In this document: piece after piece, positions 1-14,681 of the stretch
How positions within the stretch are numbered: position 1 is the first letter of the stretch
How the letters are laid out: each line of letters opens with the position of its first letter
Assembly: GCA_019914995.1 (NCBI GenBank)
Contig: CM034136.1
Coordinates: 4,293,270 to 4,357,269 of the forward strand
Length of the DNA stretch: 64,000 nucleotides
Source of the DNA: Acanthochlamys bracteata
Taxonomy: Eukaryota; Streptophyta; Magnoliopsida; Pandanales; Velloziaceae
Direction of reading: 5' to 3'
Position numbers and translations under genes: made by a program
The notes under the pieces: model-generated
The model's input: only the letters and a program-made list of their open reading frames with translations
What the model was told of the DNA's origin: nothing
Database searches by the model: none

Positions 1-599
1 TTTTAGTATATGAATCGAATTTTTTAGATGTTTTATTTTAATTAATTTATTCGATATTTTATCTCCAAAATAATGTGATGGGTAGATAGTTGATTATGTC
101 CCCTCTTCTCTCCTTTTTATCTATCTTTTGTTTTTGTCCTTCATATATACTAGGAATGAATAATGTGCCGTTGATAGAACAATCAAAGTATTAAACAAGT
201 AACCTTTGCGTAGTGGTGCAACAACAATTTCCATTATAGAAATTTCTGCTTTTGGAAAAGCTACTTGAATGTCCATAAGTTATATAGACCAACTAGTGTC
301 ACTTCTATCTTTTATTATTATTATTATTATTGTTTTTGTTGTGTTGATGCAAAGAAATACGAAAACACACATAAAAAAGAAAAAGAAGTACTTATTCTGT
401 AAGCTTTTAATCTATGTCTGCTCTTATTTTAGGGAGTTCATCATTGTTATCTTTATTCTGTTTTCCTCAATAATTTATGTGCTCTTGCACTTTAGATATG
501 GCACTTTGGCCAATGGCGAATATCTGCATTCGCATGTATGTGAGAAGATGTATGCTAATTATATATGCAGCTTCAAAAATGTTTTTGGACAAAACACTA

Positions 600-832
600 C
601 CCGTTTGGCTTGGCGTTTCTCTAACGATATTTTCTAATTTTTAATTTTATATTTTATATATATTTTTTATAAATATTTAAAAATTTAAAAATGTAAAAAA
701 ATTTACGTAATGAAATTTTTTTATTATATATTTTTATTATTTTTTAAAATAAAAAATAAAACTTATTTTTTAAAAAAAATAAAAATATTTTTTATTTTAA
801 AATTTTTTTATTTTATAAGCACTTTCAAACTT
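600..832. mobile_element. MITE-like AT-rich repeat, copy 1
   Basis: The repeat opens with a CCGTTTGG-type end, runs through a characteristic series of A/T blocks and closes with CACTTTCAAAC. The same block order recurs at 863-1112, 39561-39784, 44252-44477 and 54771-55018. No coding capacity is seen, so it is probably a non-autonomous DNA transposon. The boundaries are approximate. Confidence 0.45.
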
Positions 833-862
833 CTCAATTAATGATAACTAGCAATATATCAA

Positions 863-1112
863 GGCCCGTTTGGGTGCTTTTAGAAAAATCAATTTTTTAT
901 TTTTAATTTTATATTTTTTAATATATATTTTATAAATATAAAAAAACTTATTTAAAAATTTAGAATGTAAAAAAATTATACATAATGAATTTTTTATTAT
1001 ATATTTTTATTATATTTTTGAAATAAAAAAAATAAAATTTATTTATAAAAAAAAATAAAAATATTTTCAATTTTATAAAAATTCTATTTTATAAATACTT
1101 TCGAACGCCCCC
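863..1112. mobile_element. MITE-like AT-rich repeat, copy 2
   Basis: The ends are GGCCCGTTTGGG on the left and CGAACGCCCCC on the right, which are roughly complementary inverted termini. The interior is the shared A/T block series of the family. It lies only about 30 bp after copy 1 in the same orientation. No ORF is present. Confidence 0.5.
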
Positions 1113-1440
1113 ATTGCTGCGACTATCTTTACTGTTACTATCCATTATAAAGATTCAGGTGTTAGAAACTTTATGTAGTTCCTATAATATAAGTTATATA
1201 TATACTACGTTCAATACAATAAAAGAGCTAACCAAAATAAAGCGCGTTAAAGATTCGGTCCACCCACTAAAAATTTATAATTCAAAATTTTAAATTAATA
1301 AATTTGAAACTTTCTAATATATTATACTTATTTAATTTGGACTAACTTTTTTAGCTCAACAATCTAAGGAAATAGAAATACAGCTACCTCTATATATGTA
1401 GATAGAACCATATGAGTTTTGATTAATTAAGAATTAGTCG

Positions 1441-1860
1441 ACATTAGGGGTGGCAAATTTCGACCCGATTCGAAAACTCGATCCGAAACCGACCGGTAAA
1501 GATTGGGTTCGGGTCAAATTTTTTAATAAATTTGAGTCGGATTCGGATTGATCCAAAATTGACCCGTTTAACGCGTATAATTATTTATATAGTATATATT
1601 ATTTAATAATTAAAAATAATAGTAAAAAGTTTGAATTTAATTTGTATATATATATATATTAATTTATCTTAATTTAACTAATTTTTATTTAATTTATAAA
1701 TTTTGCCAAATTTAATATTTTTCTTTTTAAATATATCATAATTAATAATTTTTATATATTATTATATAAAATAATAATTTATAATTTTTTTAATAATTTT
1801 AGTTATTAAATGGGTTGATTCGAGTTTGATTCGGTTAAAAATAAGTTGGAGTAGTACCGT
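1441..1860. repeat. Dispersed repeat remnant rich in GACCCG/CGGGTC
   Basis: This is a GC-richer patch with several GACCCG, CGGGTC and TTCGGAT words around an AT core, and it reappears in altered form near 6210-6370. Such word clusters are common in degenerate plant DNA transposons. I cannot define ends or a target duplication, so the assignment is tentative. Confidence 0.25.
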
Positions 1861-4191
1861 TTGAAAATACTTAAAACAAATAATTTTTTAATAATATTTT
1901 AAATTATTTATAAGATAACTTTAATTTTTTATTTTAAAATTATATTAATAGATACATTTTTATATATAATTTTATTGTAATACTATGATCAGAAAAATAA
2001 AAATAATATTTTTTTCGAAATAAATATATGATTATTTCTAATCAATTCGAAGACAAAAACTTTCTAAGAATATTTGAAATTACAAAGTATATATTAGTAG
2101 ATATTATTTATTATTATAACGATTGCATAAAAATATTTTACTCAAAATATATACTTTGCAATATTAATTAAATTTTTGTAATAAACTCACAAAAAAAATT
2201 TCTATCTCCAATAGTTCTACTTTGTAAATAATCTCAAATGACTCCTTAATGGGTTACAATCCTGACGTGCTTGATTCCGCTCTAACGAAAGAAGTTACAG
2301 ATAGTGTTGGTCTTTATATATACGTGCTTGCTCACGTATAAGACTGCAAACAAACCAACTCTTAATTAAAATAAGAAAAAAAAAAATTTAGAATTTTTTC
2401 TAGAATGTTTGGAACGAAATAGATTAAAACTACTTTAACACTTCATTTTTAAATGTTAATGGTGTCCCATTTATCTATATATCTTTAGCTCTCTTTTTTT
2501 TCTACCTACACCAACTGATCCTTATTAATCAACTAATCAAGAATCAACTATAGACTACTACGGAAGCGTTTAAAAGTGATTATAAAATAATTTTTTAAAT
2601 AAAAAATATATTTTTTTTAATTTTGATAAACGAACACTATTAATTTAACTTAAACAATATAAATAAATACTAAATATTTTATAAATATTATAAAAAAAAT
2701 TTAAAAAATAAAAATTTAATAAAATTTTTATGAATAAGCGTTGTCAAATAGTTTCTATATAATGAAAGTGAGTGAGGTTCTAGTCATTATTTATTATGAA
2801 AATGTATACATATGCCTTTCTTTTTCATTAATTTTCTTTGTTATTACTGCAACAAAAATAGTCTTTATTAATGAAGAGTACTCACCAAATTAATAAACTC
2901 AGTTGGTAATTACATCAAGCACCGACCGACTACAATTTATTCAGTCGTTAAAATATTAGTTCATATATAAATATAAATTATGGGATTAATCAGCTTGTTC
3001 GAATACTGAAATTTGTCCCTATTGTTAAGTTAAAAATGGAATGAAATGGCGTGGCAAATTCTAAAACCCTGCATGTCATTGGTGTGATAATGATGAAAAT
3101 TAAGTGCATTGGAATAAGAACGAAGCATCTAGCTAGTTATCTTTTATTATTTTCGTTTTCTGTCATACTCAAAAGTGATTAAAACTTATAAAATAAGCTA
3201 TTTTGTTTCTTTGTTGTATATAAATTTAGTGTCTAATCCTTACTTTAGGACGTATTATTTGAGGCTTTAAATTCAATTTTAAAAAAAATTTACTTTTAAT
3301 TAAGTCCTTTGTAATTAAAAATATAACACTAAACACAAATTTTTTAAATCAAAATTTTACTTTCAATAAATCATATTTGAAAATTAAAAATTTTATTTTC
3401 AACTTACTTTTATAAAAAAATAATATTTAAAATTAAATTCACTTTTAAATTCTAGTTTTTTAGTTAACTCATATTTTGTAGATTCAGTTTATAAGTCATT
3501 TTAAAGTAAATTAAACACTTCTTAGCAAGATGCAGTTGATGTAAAATATACATATACTTTTTAAATTCTAACAAAATTTTCTTTAATGTAACTGTAGATA
3601 TTCACGCGGCAATTTCCTCAACTTAATTTGTCATAATGCTTCAAGAATGGAAAATGACATACATACATTATTAGCATTATATATATGATAATATCAATTA
3701 TTAAGGTTATATACTGTAAAATGTAATGACTTTCTAAGCACCCCCATCCATGTCATGTCCAGTCAAGTCAAATTGATTGAACCTTTGATGTGGTTAGCTT
3801 AATTAATAAGTGAAGTTAAAGACTTAAATTGCTCTATCTTTCATTTTGTTCCTTTTTTATTCCTTTGTTATTACATTAATTAATGCATTATCGCTTTGTT
3901 GGAAAATTTTGATTTACAATATAGTAATCGGAAATATGACAAAATTTTGCGGATCGTATGCGTTTAATGTTGAATAATAATAATCATAATAATAATTAAC
4001 GTACTTCTACGACTGGGATCTTGGAATTCTTATACAAATTAAAGCACGCTAATTGAATTAGTTGGACTTCCATGATTTAGGTAGTATGTAATCTCATGGA
4101 AATATACGTACAAAAAATTTGATTTCGGGAATAAAGTAGTGTAATTTTGCTCGTGTTTTTTCTAAACTGTTCTCCAAACGATAGACGTAGA

Positions 4192-4424
4192 AGGTATTTG
4201 AGAATATTTTTAAAATAAAATTTTTTAAAATTAAAAATACTTTTATTTTGAAAAATTACTTTTATTTATTTATTTTAAAAAATAAATAATAAAAAAAGTT
4301 ATTATATAGATATTTTTATATTTTTAAATAAATTTTTTAAAACTTATAAAAATATATTAAAAAATATATAATAAAATAAAAATTTTGTTTTGGAAAAACA
4401 ATGTCAAATACCCCTCTAATTTTT
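4192..4424. mobile_element. MITE-like AT-rich repeat, copy 3 (inverted)
   Basis: The left end reads AGGTATTTGAGAAT and the right end GTCAAATACCCCT, so the termini are inverted relative to each other. The interior is the reverse-oriented A/T block series seen in the other copies. It has no coding potential. Confidence 0.4.
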
Positions 4425-5567
4425 CTGCTAATAAAAAGATTGATTAATAAAGTGATCGCATAATATTATTATGTTTTTTTGTTTTGCCCCTAGCTCTTTT
4501 GACAAAATATAAAAATCTAACCAGTACGATTGAAACTATGCTAATTATTTCAACATACACTCAACACATTGCTTGCAATTATCTGCTTTCGAACTCTTGT
4601 TTTATTTTGTATTAATGAAATTTAAATTAATTAATCAAGATGGTCTATTCTAAGAAAAAAAAAAAGCATCAAAACAAGACTATTACGTGACATCAATATG
4701 CAACCTAAGTATTACATGACATCAACGGTCAGAACTTGTTTATCAATTCACTAAAATTATTTTTTTCATACTTATTTTTTATATAAAATAATTAATTAAT
4801 TAAAATAATTTTTTATTATTTTTTAAATTCAATTTTAAAATAACCTTTTATTATAAAATAAATATAAATATTTATTTTATTTAAATATTTTTAATTTATT
4901 TTCAAAATTATTTATAAAAAGATAAATTTATTTTAAAATAAATACAAATATGACTGGGAATCTTTTATTTTTTTTTTTCAACTCTCCGTTTCTATTCTTC
5001 CTTTTGTATGTTATGTGTGCTAGGTTTGAAGTCTTGTTCAACATGCCCGTTGGCTGAAAAACTTTGTGGGAACGTTTGAAAATTGCTTATAATAAAAAAT
5101 TTTAAATTAAAAACTATTTTAAAAATTCTTTTAAAAGTAAATTTGATTTTTAATTTTATAAAATATATAAAGATATAAAATATATAATTTGTTCGTAGAA
5201 TTGTAGAATAGGGTAAACTTAGTGTTTATTAAAATTTTAAAGAATTATAAATAGTATAAATTTATTAAAAAACGTAAAGTATTTTTTTGAAAAATAAATA
5301 TTTGATAACTAAATCCAAGCATATCCTTAGTTAGATGTTAGGAAGCGTTTGATTTTTATAGTAATTATCATTTCAAATAGATATTTCATATTTTAAATAG
5401 ATTTTTTATAATATTTTATAAATTTATTTATATATTGTAAAAGTTATATATACATATATAATTTATATTTTTTAGCTAAAATAGTTAAAATTATTAAAAA
5501 TTTTAAAATATTTTTAATTTATTAAAAATTTATTTTATAATAACTTTTAAATGACGTTTTGGATGTT

Positions 5568-5790
5568 GCGTTTGAAAGTATTTTTGAAATAAAATTTTTT
5601 AATAAAAAAATATTTTTATTTTTTAAAAATAAGTTTTATTTTTATTTAAATAAATAATAAAAATAAGTAATAAAAAAATTTTACTATATAAAAGTTTTCT
5701 ATATTTTTAAATTTTTAAATAAATTATCTAAATATATATTAGAAAACGAAAAATTAAAAATTTGCTTTATGAAAAAGCAATGCCAAACGG
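5568..5790. mobile_element. MITE-like AT-rich repeat, copy 4 (inverted)
   Basis: The left end carries GCGTTTGAAAGTATTTTTG and the right end GCAATGCCAAACGGTTT. The interior matches the reverse-oriented A/T blocks of copy 3. Boundaries are approximate. Confidence 0.4.
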
Positions 5791-8700
5791 TTTAATTCAC
5801 GGGGTTACCCTACTGCTTCGCCCTGTTAGGTCTAAAAACTTAGTGTAAATTTTGACGTGTTTATCACCCTTAAAATTTTATTTTAACTTCAAAAAATTAA
5901 ACATGAATTTTGTTTTATATATATAATTTATTTTTTTAGATATTTATAAAATAAAATATTTAAACTTTGTTTTTGTCGATTTTTTTATAAGCATTTTTTA
6001 ACGTATTTAAATAAACTAATTGAAAAGATCTATAGATTTTTAGGACGCCTTCTGGAAATTAACTGAACGTCCAAAACAAGTGAAGTACATGCATGTGATT
6101 CACATCAATGGTCACTGCAACAAAACAGAGCGATGCAAACTGAAAATATTAAACATATTACTCTACAATTGTCGGCAAATATTATTCCCGACTGAATTGT
6201 TATTATAGTCGTAAAATTCGAACCGGCCCGTCCAAATCGACTCAAAAATTATCGACTTGGAACATAAATCGATCCGAATTTATAATAAAATTATTTATGC
6301 AATCGATCCATTTTGATCCGCTTCGACCCGTTCTGATCCTCTTCGAATCGATCGACCCGCTTGTCCGGATCGAACCTTATTAAATTAAATTTTAAAAAAT
6401 TTAAATTTATAATATATTGATGCAAAAATAATTATTAGTAGACTTATATTGCAATATAATATGTAGTTTATATTTTATATTTGGATATGATAATGCAAAA
6501 AAATAAGTTTGTTATATTTTATTTGTAAATATTTATTATTAGTAATTTTTAAGTTTTTTATATTACTAATTTTGCTAAATTGTAAGAAAATAACAAAATT
6601 ATTTTAAAACAAAGAATTTCTTTTGAAATTTATTATTTAAAATACTTTTTTATTTTTTATATATTTTTTTGTTAGTTTATTTTTCTTTTATGCTTTCTAA
6701 CAAAGAAAAAATTTATTATTATTTTTTTGAAATAATAAGCGTTCGCACTACCGTCAACGCTTTAGTATTTGATGTCCGATCAATCCATTGACCCGACGGA
6801 TCAACCTATGATCCGTTGATCTAGACAGTTTTCCGGTTCAATGTCCGATTCGATTTTTATAACTATGATTATTAGTAATAAGTATTTGATGTAATTAGTG
6901 ACCGAATTTAATTAGTTAGTAATTTTAGAGAACGGTTTGAAAATATTTCAATAAATGTTTTTTAAATAAAGTTTATTTAAATTTTTTTTAAATTTGAGTC
7001 TAAATTTTTATTAAAAGTAAAAGTTATTTATATTAAATAATATGATATTTAATTTTTTATGTCTTCGATACTAAAATTTTAAAATATTATAAAAAAATTA
7101 TTCAAAAATATAAAACTTTTTTTAAATGTAAGTAGTGGTATAAGCACGGTTAAATAAACCCTCAGCTTGTAAAAGTTGTTTTTGTTATTAACTTGGTTTT
7201 ACCATTCTTATGAAGTAGAAGTGTTTACTTCAGTAGTATATATATATATATATATGAAGGTATAATTGTATGTCAGTCTTTATATACATTTTAGCGCACT
7301 AAATAACCGTTTATAACTGCGAAGATTTACAAATTCACTCTCTATCATATGAAGAACTATAAATCGGTAATATGCTAACAAAATTTTATATTAACCGGAT
7401 CACGAATCAATCTTCATCAGACTACTTGATTATAATAATACAAATAATAAAAAATAATAATATATATATTAAATTATTTTGATTAAGTGGTCGGATGAAA
7501 GTCGATTCGTAATTAGATTGAGATAAAATTTTGTCAGCTTGTTATCGGCTTATAATTTTTTATATTTAATGATAGAAATTAAATTTAAAAATCTCTATAA
7601 TTATAGATGGTCGTGGAATATGTTAGAGTATGTATAAAGTTAGGAATGACTGTATCACTTCTTATATATTTATGTACTTGCGTGACATGCATTTAGTAAA
7701 ACTAAAATTTTGAAATAGTTGTTAACAAGAAACCGCTCAAGTATATACGCCAACAGATTTTTGTCTACGTTTAGTCAAAAAAGTTAAATATCTCTCACGT
7801 AACTTGCTTATGATAGGCTATGAGACTTATTTCTTTGAGAAACTAGTCGAGGACGATTATGAACGAAATCAATCGCAAAAGAAATAGGAGACCTTTGGAA
7901 ATTAATTTAAAATAAAATATTTTAAAATTTTTGTTGAAGTAAGTTTAAAATTTTCACGTCTAAAAAAATAAAAACTTTTCACATAAAAAGTTATACGATA
8001 TAATATTTTTATTTTTTAAATTTTAAATAAAATTATAAAATTATAAAAATTATTTAAAATATGAGATATTTTTTTTAAATGAAAAGTATTTGATAAGTTA
8101 AGACTAAATCCCGTAAAGGTTTTCAACTCTGTTGAGCTTTCCAGATTAATATTTTAAAATTTAAATTCTGCTTCTACTTTAATATTCATTTAAAAGCTTA
8201 AACGAATTCAACTAATTAGTTTGCTAAATTAAATACATTTGTACAAAATCTGCTGTAAAAAAGAAACTAATTTAGCTCATATTTTCCATATGTTTTCATG
8301 GAGGATAAGTGTGAAAATTATATCGTCGGTAATGTCGATAGATATTTTACTTGCCGCAATCACTACATTAATTTCATGTCCTACTGATGAATGAACGTGT
8401 TAGGCAGCTATACATTTTTTTAAAAGTCATCAATTAACATGCCTAATCTCTTATTCTCACAATCAACCACGATCAAAACCTTAATTATCAACAACAAAAG
8501 CTAGAAATTTAGTAAAAAATAGTAACAACGATTATGTTTTATTAAATCGACGATTATATAATACAAAAATGTTTTCCTTGCTATTTATTTTTATATTAAC
8601 ATCTTCGTTCAGGCCAACATATAGCCTGAGCTGTGATGAGGAAACAAAAACAGAGAGCAAAGCAACACAGGGATCGATAGAGAAGTCAGTCTTCGAACTC

Positions 8701-9034
8701 TTAATTTGTTATTATTAAATTCACAAACGTTTTGGATTTAATTAATTTGAATGAGACATAAATAAAGCCTCTGCTTTTGGCTTTTAAAAAGTTGTAATTA
8801 ACTCAAAACCTATTGCGGCTTTGTTATTGTTGCTCTCCTTAATTCTTCTTCCGTCACATGTTAATTTCTTTTCTAGCGATCCCTGTTGCTTATATATGCC
8901 CCCAGCTATGTTCTTCTCTCATAGTTTCTTTTCTTCTATCTAATAACTCCAAAAGTCTCATATTCATCTTCTCTTCTACAGGAAAAGAAATTAACCTTTG
9001 TTTGTTTGTTTCTTTTTGTTTGATTGATCGATCG

Positions 9035-9765
9035 ATGGAAATCAGAAGATCAGTTGAGTTTGGAATGATGGAAAACCATGGGAGATCATCTGCCGTGCAG
9101 CAACAGATGATCAACAACAGCAGTGAAGATGTAGACATGGAATTCAGAAGAGGACCATGGACTGTTGAAGAAGACCTTATTCTTGTCAACTACATCACTA
9201 ATCACGGCGAAGGCCGTTGGAATTCTCTCGCCCGTTGCGCCGGTAAGTTCATCATCCATGATTTATCATTAAGCAGAGATATTGGGGAAAGGTTACTCTC
9301 ACGATCTATATAAACTTAACTAGCTAGTTTAATTTGTTGTTTTGTAATTAGATTAGATAAGAGAGACGAAATTCTTTAATGTTGATAGATCGATGAAGTA
9401 AGAAAGATAAAAGTGGGCGAAGGGTATCGATACATGATGATGACATGTTGGATATATATCCCCCATGGAGTTATCCATACCACTATCACAGCTTACAATA
9501 TTGAACGGAATCTCTCTCAATCTCTCTATAGCTACAGATAAGCTACACAGTTAGCTAAACTTTCATTCTTGCCAATAATATCGAGGTCAGCACTCTGATG
9601 GAAACCAACACGTTGTATATATTTCAGGTCTGAAGAGAACTGGCAAGAGTTGCCGTCTCCGTTGGCTGAACTATCTCCGTCCTAACGTTCGTCGCGGCAA
9701 CATCACACCTGAAGAACAACTTCTCATTCTTGAACTCCACTCTCGCTGGGGCAACCGGTATGCAT

Positions 9766-9815
<50 letters not shown>

Positions 9816-10482
9816 TCATGCATCCATTAATTATTCAATCATACATAGTCGATCATTGATGATCTATGTACGTAGGTGGTCAAAGATAGCACAGCACTTG
9901 CCTGGGAGAACAGATAACGAGATAAAGAACTACTGGAGAACTCGAGTTCAGAAGCACGCGAAGCAGCTGCAGTGCGACGTCAACAGCAAGCAGTTCAAAG
10001 ACGTCATGCGTTACCTCTGGATGCCTCGTTTAATCGAACGCATCCGTGCTGCTAACAACAGCAACAGCAACTCTTCCTCCTCGTCGCCTGCGCCTGTTAA
10101 CACTACTGGAGCAACTTATTGCACTACTATTGCACCAATAGCTGGATTTGCTCCGGCTGTATCGGACGGTAGAGATCTGTTCGTGCATGTTAATCCTAGT
10201 CCTGAGAGCTCGAGCGTGGCAGCATCTTCAACCACAACTACATCAGACTCATTCGACATGCAACAACAGTTCACGTCGCCGTTGATGGTTCCAACTCAAA
10301 ATCAGTTGTATCAGAACTGCATGAGTAGTAATGAAGAATGGCCGGAGACTTTGTTGAGTCCTAGTGGAATTGCATGGCCGGAATTTGATCAGACTGCTGC
10401 AGGGTGGTGTGGTGGTGATATGTACGAGAGTTTGTGGACGAATATAGAAGATAGCAGTAGCAGTTGGTTCCTGCTGCAATAG
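9035..10482 (+). CDS. R2R3-MYB transcription factor, subgroup-20 type
   Basis: Three exons join in frame: 9035-9242, 9628-9757 and 9876-10482, all with GT-AG introns. They encode 314 aa, a DNA-binding nuclear regulator. The R2 repeat has Trp at about residues 42, 62 and 82. R3 has Ile in place of its first Trp, as is normal for plants, then Trp 114 and 133. A WMPRL motif follows at 161-165, which is the hallmark of the group holding Arabidopsis MYB2, MYB62, MYB78, MYB108, MYB112 and MYB116. The C-terminal part is Ser/Thr/Asn-rich, as expected for an activation region. ATG 9035 is chosen because an in-frame upstream extension to 8858 has no MYB features and a TTG start. Family members act in stress, senescence, anther or phosphate responses; which role applies here cannot be told from sequence. 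Confidence 0.93.
9768..9813. repeat. (AT)23 microsatellite in MYB intron 2
   Basis: This uninterrupted 46-bp AT dinucleotide run begins 10 bp after the intron 2 donor at 9758. The intron is only 118 bp, so the repeat makes up over a third of it. It is likely length-polymorphic. Confidence 0.95.
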
Positions 10483-13400
10483 TGATTCATTACTATTGTA
10501 AGTTGTAGAGATGCACGAGGTGGCCGGGAACTAAGTTAAATGTAGAAGATCATCCACAGAAGATGTACACATGTTTGTTTTGTTTTTTGATTTGGAGATA
10601 ACAGGAGAAAGAAGAAAAGGAATCGAAAGGGATAATTAACAAGTTGTTCTTTTCATCTTTCTACATGTTATTTCTTTAAATTTAACTCCAAAAATTAAGT
10701 GACGTTGCAGAATAATCAATCTTGATTGTTTCTTTTTGGTGATGAATTTGTGAATACTCATATATTACTAACAATGAATTAAATATTTAAGAAAGTATTC
10801 ATGTTGATTAATTCTGCGCGCGGTTTAACGATTTACTTCAAGAACCACCTCCCAATTATCTCGTTTAATTTTATGAAGAAACACCAAATATGTTTCCAAG
10901 CTTTAATTTAGAAACAGATCTAGCTAGCTATGATCACCCAAAGAAATTAAAAACAAAACAAAATAAAAAGAGTAACAAAGAAAAAACCAATATGCGACTC
11001 AATTATAAAAGGACATTATTAAGAAGTTTCATGTGGACACGTATTTAAGATTCCGAATTATATACGATGCAACTTGTTCAGAATGTATATATGACTCGGT
11101 GGATGCACAAGCTCCTCGTGGTTTAGCGTACATAATAAAATATAATAATAATGCCTACATGAAGGTTTGTTTAAGCATAAGTTGCATATAATTTATATAA
11201 ATAAAATTTTGAAAATAGAATAGTGTACAAAATACCATATGAAAATTATTCGAATAATTGATTGCAAACCGTTCATATCATAAACTTGTTCTAGACTGAA
11301 GCTGCCCGTAGGTGATTATCCTATTAATACACACGCATGCAATGACCCACATCTCCATTATCGATCTAAGGTTAATTACTTAATTTTAATTTTAATACAT
11401 AGTTATCATCTATTATATATATATAGTGGGACATTCAATTCAACGTTGTTGTTTGAAGACAGCCCACAAACATAGTTAACGCGCTAAACACCATTACACC
11501 ACGTTCAGACATCCTTGATCACGTAACTTATATTTTAATTAATCTCTCACGTGAGATTAGAGTCATCAGAATAATGCTAGCTAGGCTTGCAAACATATGT
11601 ATTCCCAACACTTATTAACTAGTACAAATATATATATAGTTTAACAGCAATTTGTGACTAAAGTATGTTTTCGTTATATGAAGCTTATATTTCTACGTTA
11701 CATTTTGAACTCGAATTTATTTTTTATATTTTAATTTATTCTAAATTTACTGAATTCAAAACTAATCTATTTTTCACTAAATTCAGTTTTATTAAACTTT
11801 TTCACTAAATCTAATCTAATCTAATCACTCTCTTCAATCCCCCCTTCAGTTCAATCTGCAGCCATTTTTTCTCCTCTTTATTATTATTTGTTTATAAAAT
11901 TTATTAAACGTTTCAAAATTTTTTGATGATACTATAAAATTTTATTTGCTTAAGATACCAATTCAGTGGTTTATAATTTTATATCATCAAACTACTATCC
12001 TTCGGTTGCCCTCGCTTCCAATTCAGTGGTCAAGATTTCAGAGGGTTCCAACAAATTAAAAAAATTGCAAACAAAAACTGCTATCTTAGCAAATAATTTA
12101 TTTTTGAGTGTCCACAGAAGAAGGGAATCCAACAGTTCCTCGTTGGCAAAATCCATGAGCAGTCAACGGATAAGAAGAAGCTGACCTCGTGCGCATATTC
12201 TAAACCCACGCGCTTCATTGTTGCTATTCCCTTTGAACTAATTTGGGCATGAATGAAAATAACTAAATTTGATGAAAATAAAAAATAAAAACTTTTTAAA
12301 AATAAAATATAATTATTTATATTTTAATAATTTTTATAGTTACGTTAAAAATTAAATATATGATTGTATTAAAAAAATATACAAACAAAATAATTAGAAT
12401 TAAAATTTCGTATATAAAAATTAAGTTTTCAATTTTTTGTATAATAAAATATATGAATTTTTTTAGATTTAAAATCTGACCAAAAAAATAAAATTATGAG
12501 TACTTAAAATACATCATTTATTACAGCACAGGTGGAACTGGTATATATTCTCTAAATTAAATCAAACAAATTGATCTATAGACAAATTCTAGCTATTTTA
12601 TAATGCATGTTTTAGCTAGTTAATCTTCTTGTTCAAGAAATATTAAAAAAATATGCAGAAGACTAACTAAAAACACATACCGATCTTTCTTTTCTTCAAC
12701 TTTTTATATTATTCGGGTGTGTTCTTTAGATTAAAAATGAATAATTTAAAATTAAATTATTAAAATTAAATTATTATGAATAGTATTATTAGAAATATAT
12801 TTAATGTATATTTTTTTGTAAAAAAAGTGAGCCGTAATTAATTTATTTTGTTTTTTTTGTATAAATAGAAATTAGTTGAAAATAATTTTTAGTTAAAATA
12901 TGAATTTTATAAGGGTGAAAATAATACACACTTTTATTGACTATAAACTTTCACAAAAGCTAAAAACACTAATTAGTAACCTACTTTATTCCTTCAACAA
13001 AGATTAAACTTTCATATATCTGGTCAAAAAACAAGCTACACAACCCACTTTTTACTGAATTAATTAATTATATTGTCTCCATATCAAAGACAGACTAACC
13101 ACTTAAAAAAACTTATAATAATCGAAAATTTTTGTGCTATCCGACTAAATGCATGTGTTGGATAAAAGGTTTTTGTAATTGCATGCTTCAAAATTAATCA
13201 AACGTGATAAATTTTTTCCATACTTTAAAAATTTAATCTGCTCTAAAAAAAGCTCCACTTTGTGTGCCTAATTGTATCCTTAGTGGAAGGCAAACAAACG
13301 ACTGCCTTTAAAGTTTGAAACAAATAAAACTACACTTCTAACTAAGAAAGGTTTAATTTTATTGAAAGATAACACAAGTAATTTTTAGAAAGCATGAAGA

Positions 13401-14676
13401 TTGTGTAGCAATAATATCAAGCTATATAATCTCATGTAGTTTTATTTAATTAGTTTTACAAAAAAAAAATTCGCGTTAGGTATAACAACATTGAAATCGC
13501 GTCTTCGGTTTTCTGCAAGCATTGCCATTAAGTCTTTGCTGTTATCTTAACAACTCATTAAAAGTAAATCATATCTACTAATTAATTTTGATATTTCAGA
13601 TAGTATGATCATGCCAAGATTCCTAATTGAAGTAGCATATATCTCTTGTTGATGAAAACTTGCCTCATTCTAACATCCCACTGATATATATTCGGGGGTC
13701 TTTTGCTAGTGCTATGGACAGTTTTTTATTCAAAATATTTTTATATTTTTATATAAATTTTTATAATAAAATTAAAAAATTTAAATAATACAAATAACTT
13801 ATATATAATATTATTTTTATTAATTTAAATTAAAAAATTAAATTTATTTAAAAAAATTTTAAATAAAGTATTTTTTATTTAAGAAGTTTTTAAGCGCTAA
13901 GCTTTTGAAATGTTAAGTACGTGTTTTAATCGTTTAGAATTTCAATTGTTTTGGTCAGAATTGAAGTTCTGTATTGTTCATATTTTTTCTAACACAAAAA
14001 ATTAAAATTGTATTTTTACGTATGAAACTCTTATTTCAATTTTTTTATTTGTACATTTTTTAATATAGTTTTATTTTTTAATATTTAAAATTTTTAAAAA
14101 TAATTAAAATATAAAAACTGAACTTTATTTTTAATTTATTTTTTTAAAAAATTTATTTTTTATATTTTATTTACGTAAAATTCAGTTATGAATATTTAAA
14201 ATACACTTAAACTCAGCGTTCTTGAGTGCATCTTATTATTGCTAGAAGATGAAGTACCAAACTGAATTCCAGTAACAACATTAGATTGATCTCCGCCATT
14301 AAAAACGGAGTAATCCCGAAACCAGAAGGAGAAGTCATTTGCTTCTCTAGAATCACTTCTCTGCCACACCATTATCATCGCCAATTCATTCCACTAAAAC
14401 AAATCAATCTATAAATTCATGAACACAAAAAATAAAAATAAAAAAAATACACGAAATGAGAGAGAAGGAGATGCAACATCTCAATCAAAATATGGATCGA
14501 TTGAATTCGAATTTTCTTTTTCATAATTATTAATTTTGAAATTTTGATTGAGTAGTTCGTCGCTTCTTTTCGTTGCTCGAAAGCTGTAGAAAGTTTTGTC
14601 TGCTAGTGCTCTCTGTATATAGGGCTAACGGGTCAGTTATTGTAGAGTCTACATCCATATGGGCACACGTTAATGT
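10483..14676. other. Intergenic region with no supported gene
   Basis: The first part is the 3' end of the MYB transcript. The rest is AT-rich. A 10-bp palindrome with a G-box core (CTCACGTGAG) sits at 11546-11555. A minus-strand frame at 14196-14384 has somewhat non-random composition but matches no family I recognise and lacks convincing splice partners. The stretch 14607-14645 is repeated on the far side of the retrotransposon at 21740-21778. Confidence 0.5.
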
Positions 14677-14681
14677 GATGC

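Larger units (their letters stand above)
1..8840. other. AT-rich intergenic region
   Basis: I see no supportable gene here. The sequence is dominated by A/T runs, scattered MITE-like inserts (listed separately), a short TTA microsatellite near 311-332 and a TA run near 7238-7254. One open frame at 269-637 exists only because it crosses the TTA repeat, and its protein resembles nothing I know. The last part, about 8600-9034, is the promoter and leader of the MYB gene that follows. Confidence 0.6.

Noticed and set aside
269..637. 122-aa open frame near the window start
   Set aside because: It runs through a TTA microsatellite coding for poly-Ile and has no recognisable domain or splice context.
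14196..14384. 62-aa minus-strand frame containing FWFRDYSVFNGGDQSNVVTG
   Set aside because: The composition looks protein-like, but I recognise no family and found no partner exons, so I did not call a gene.
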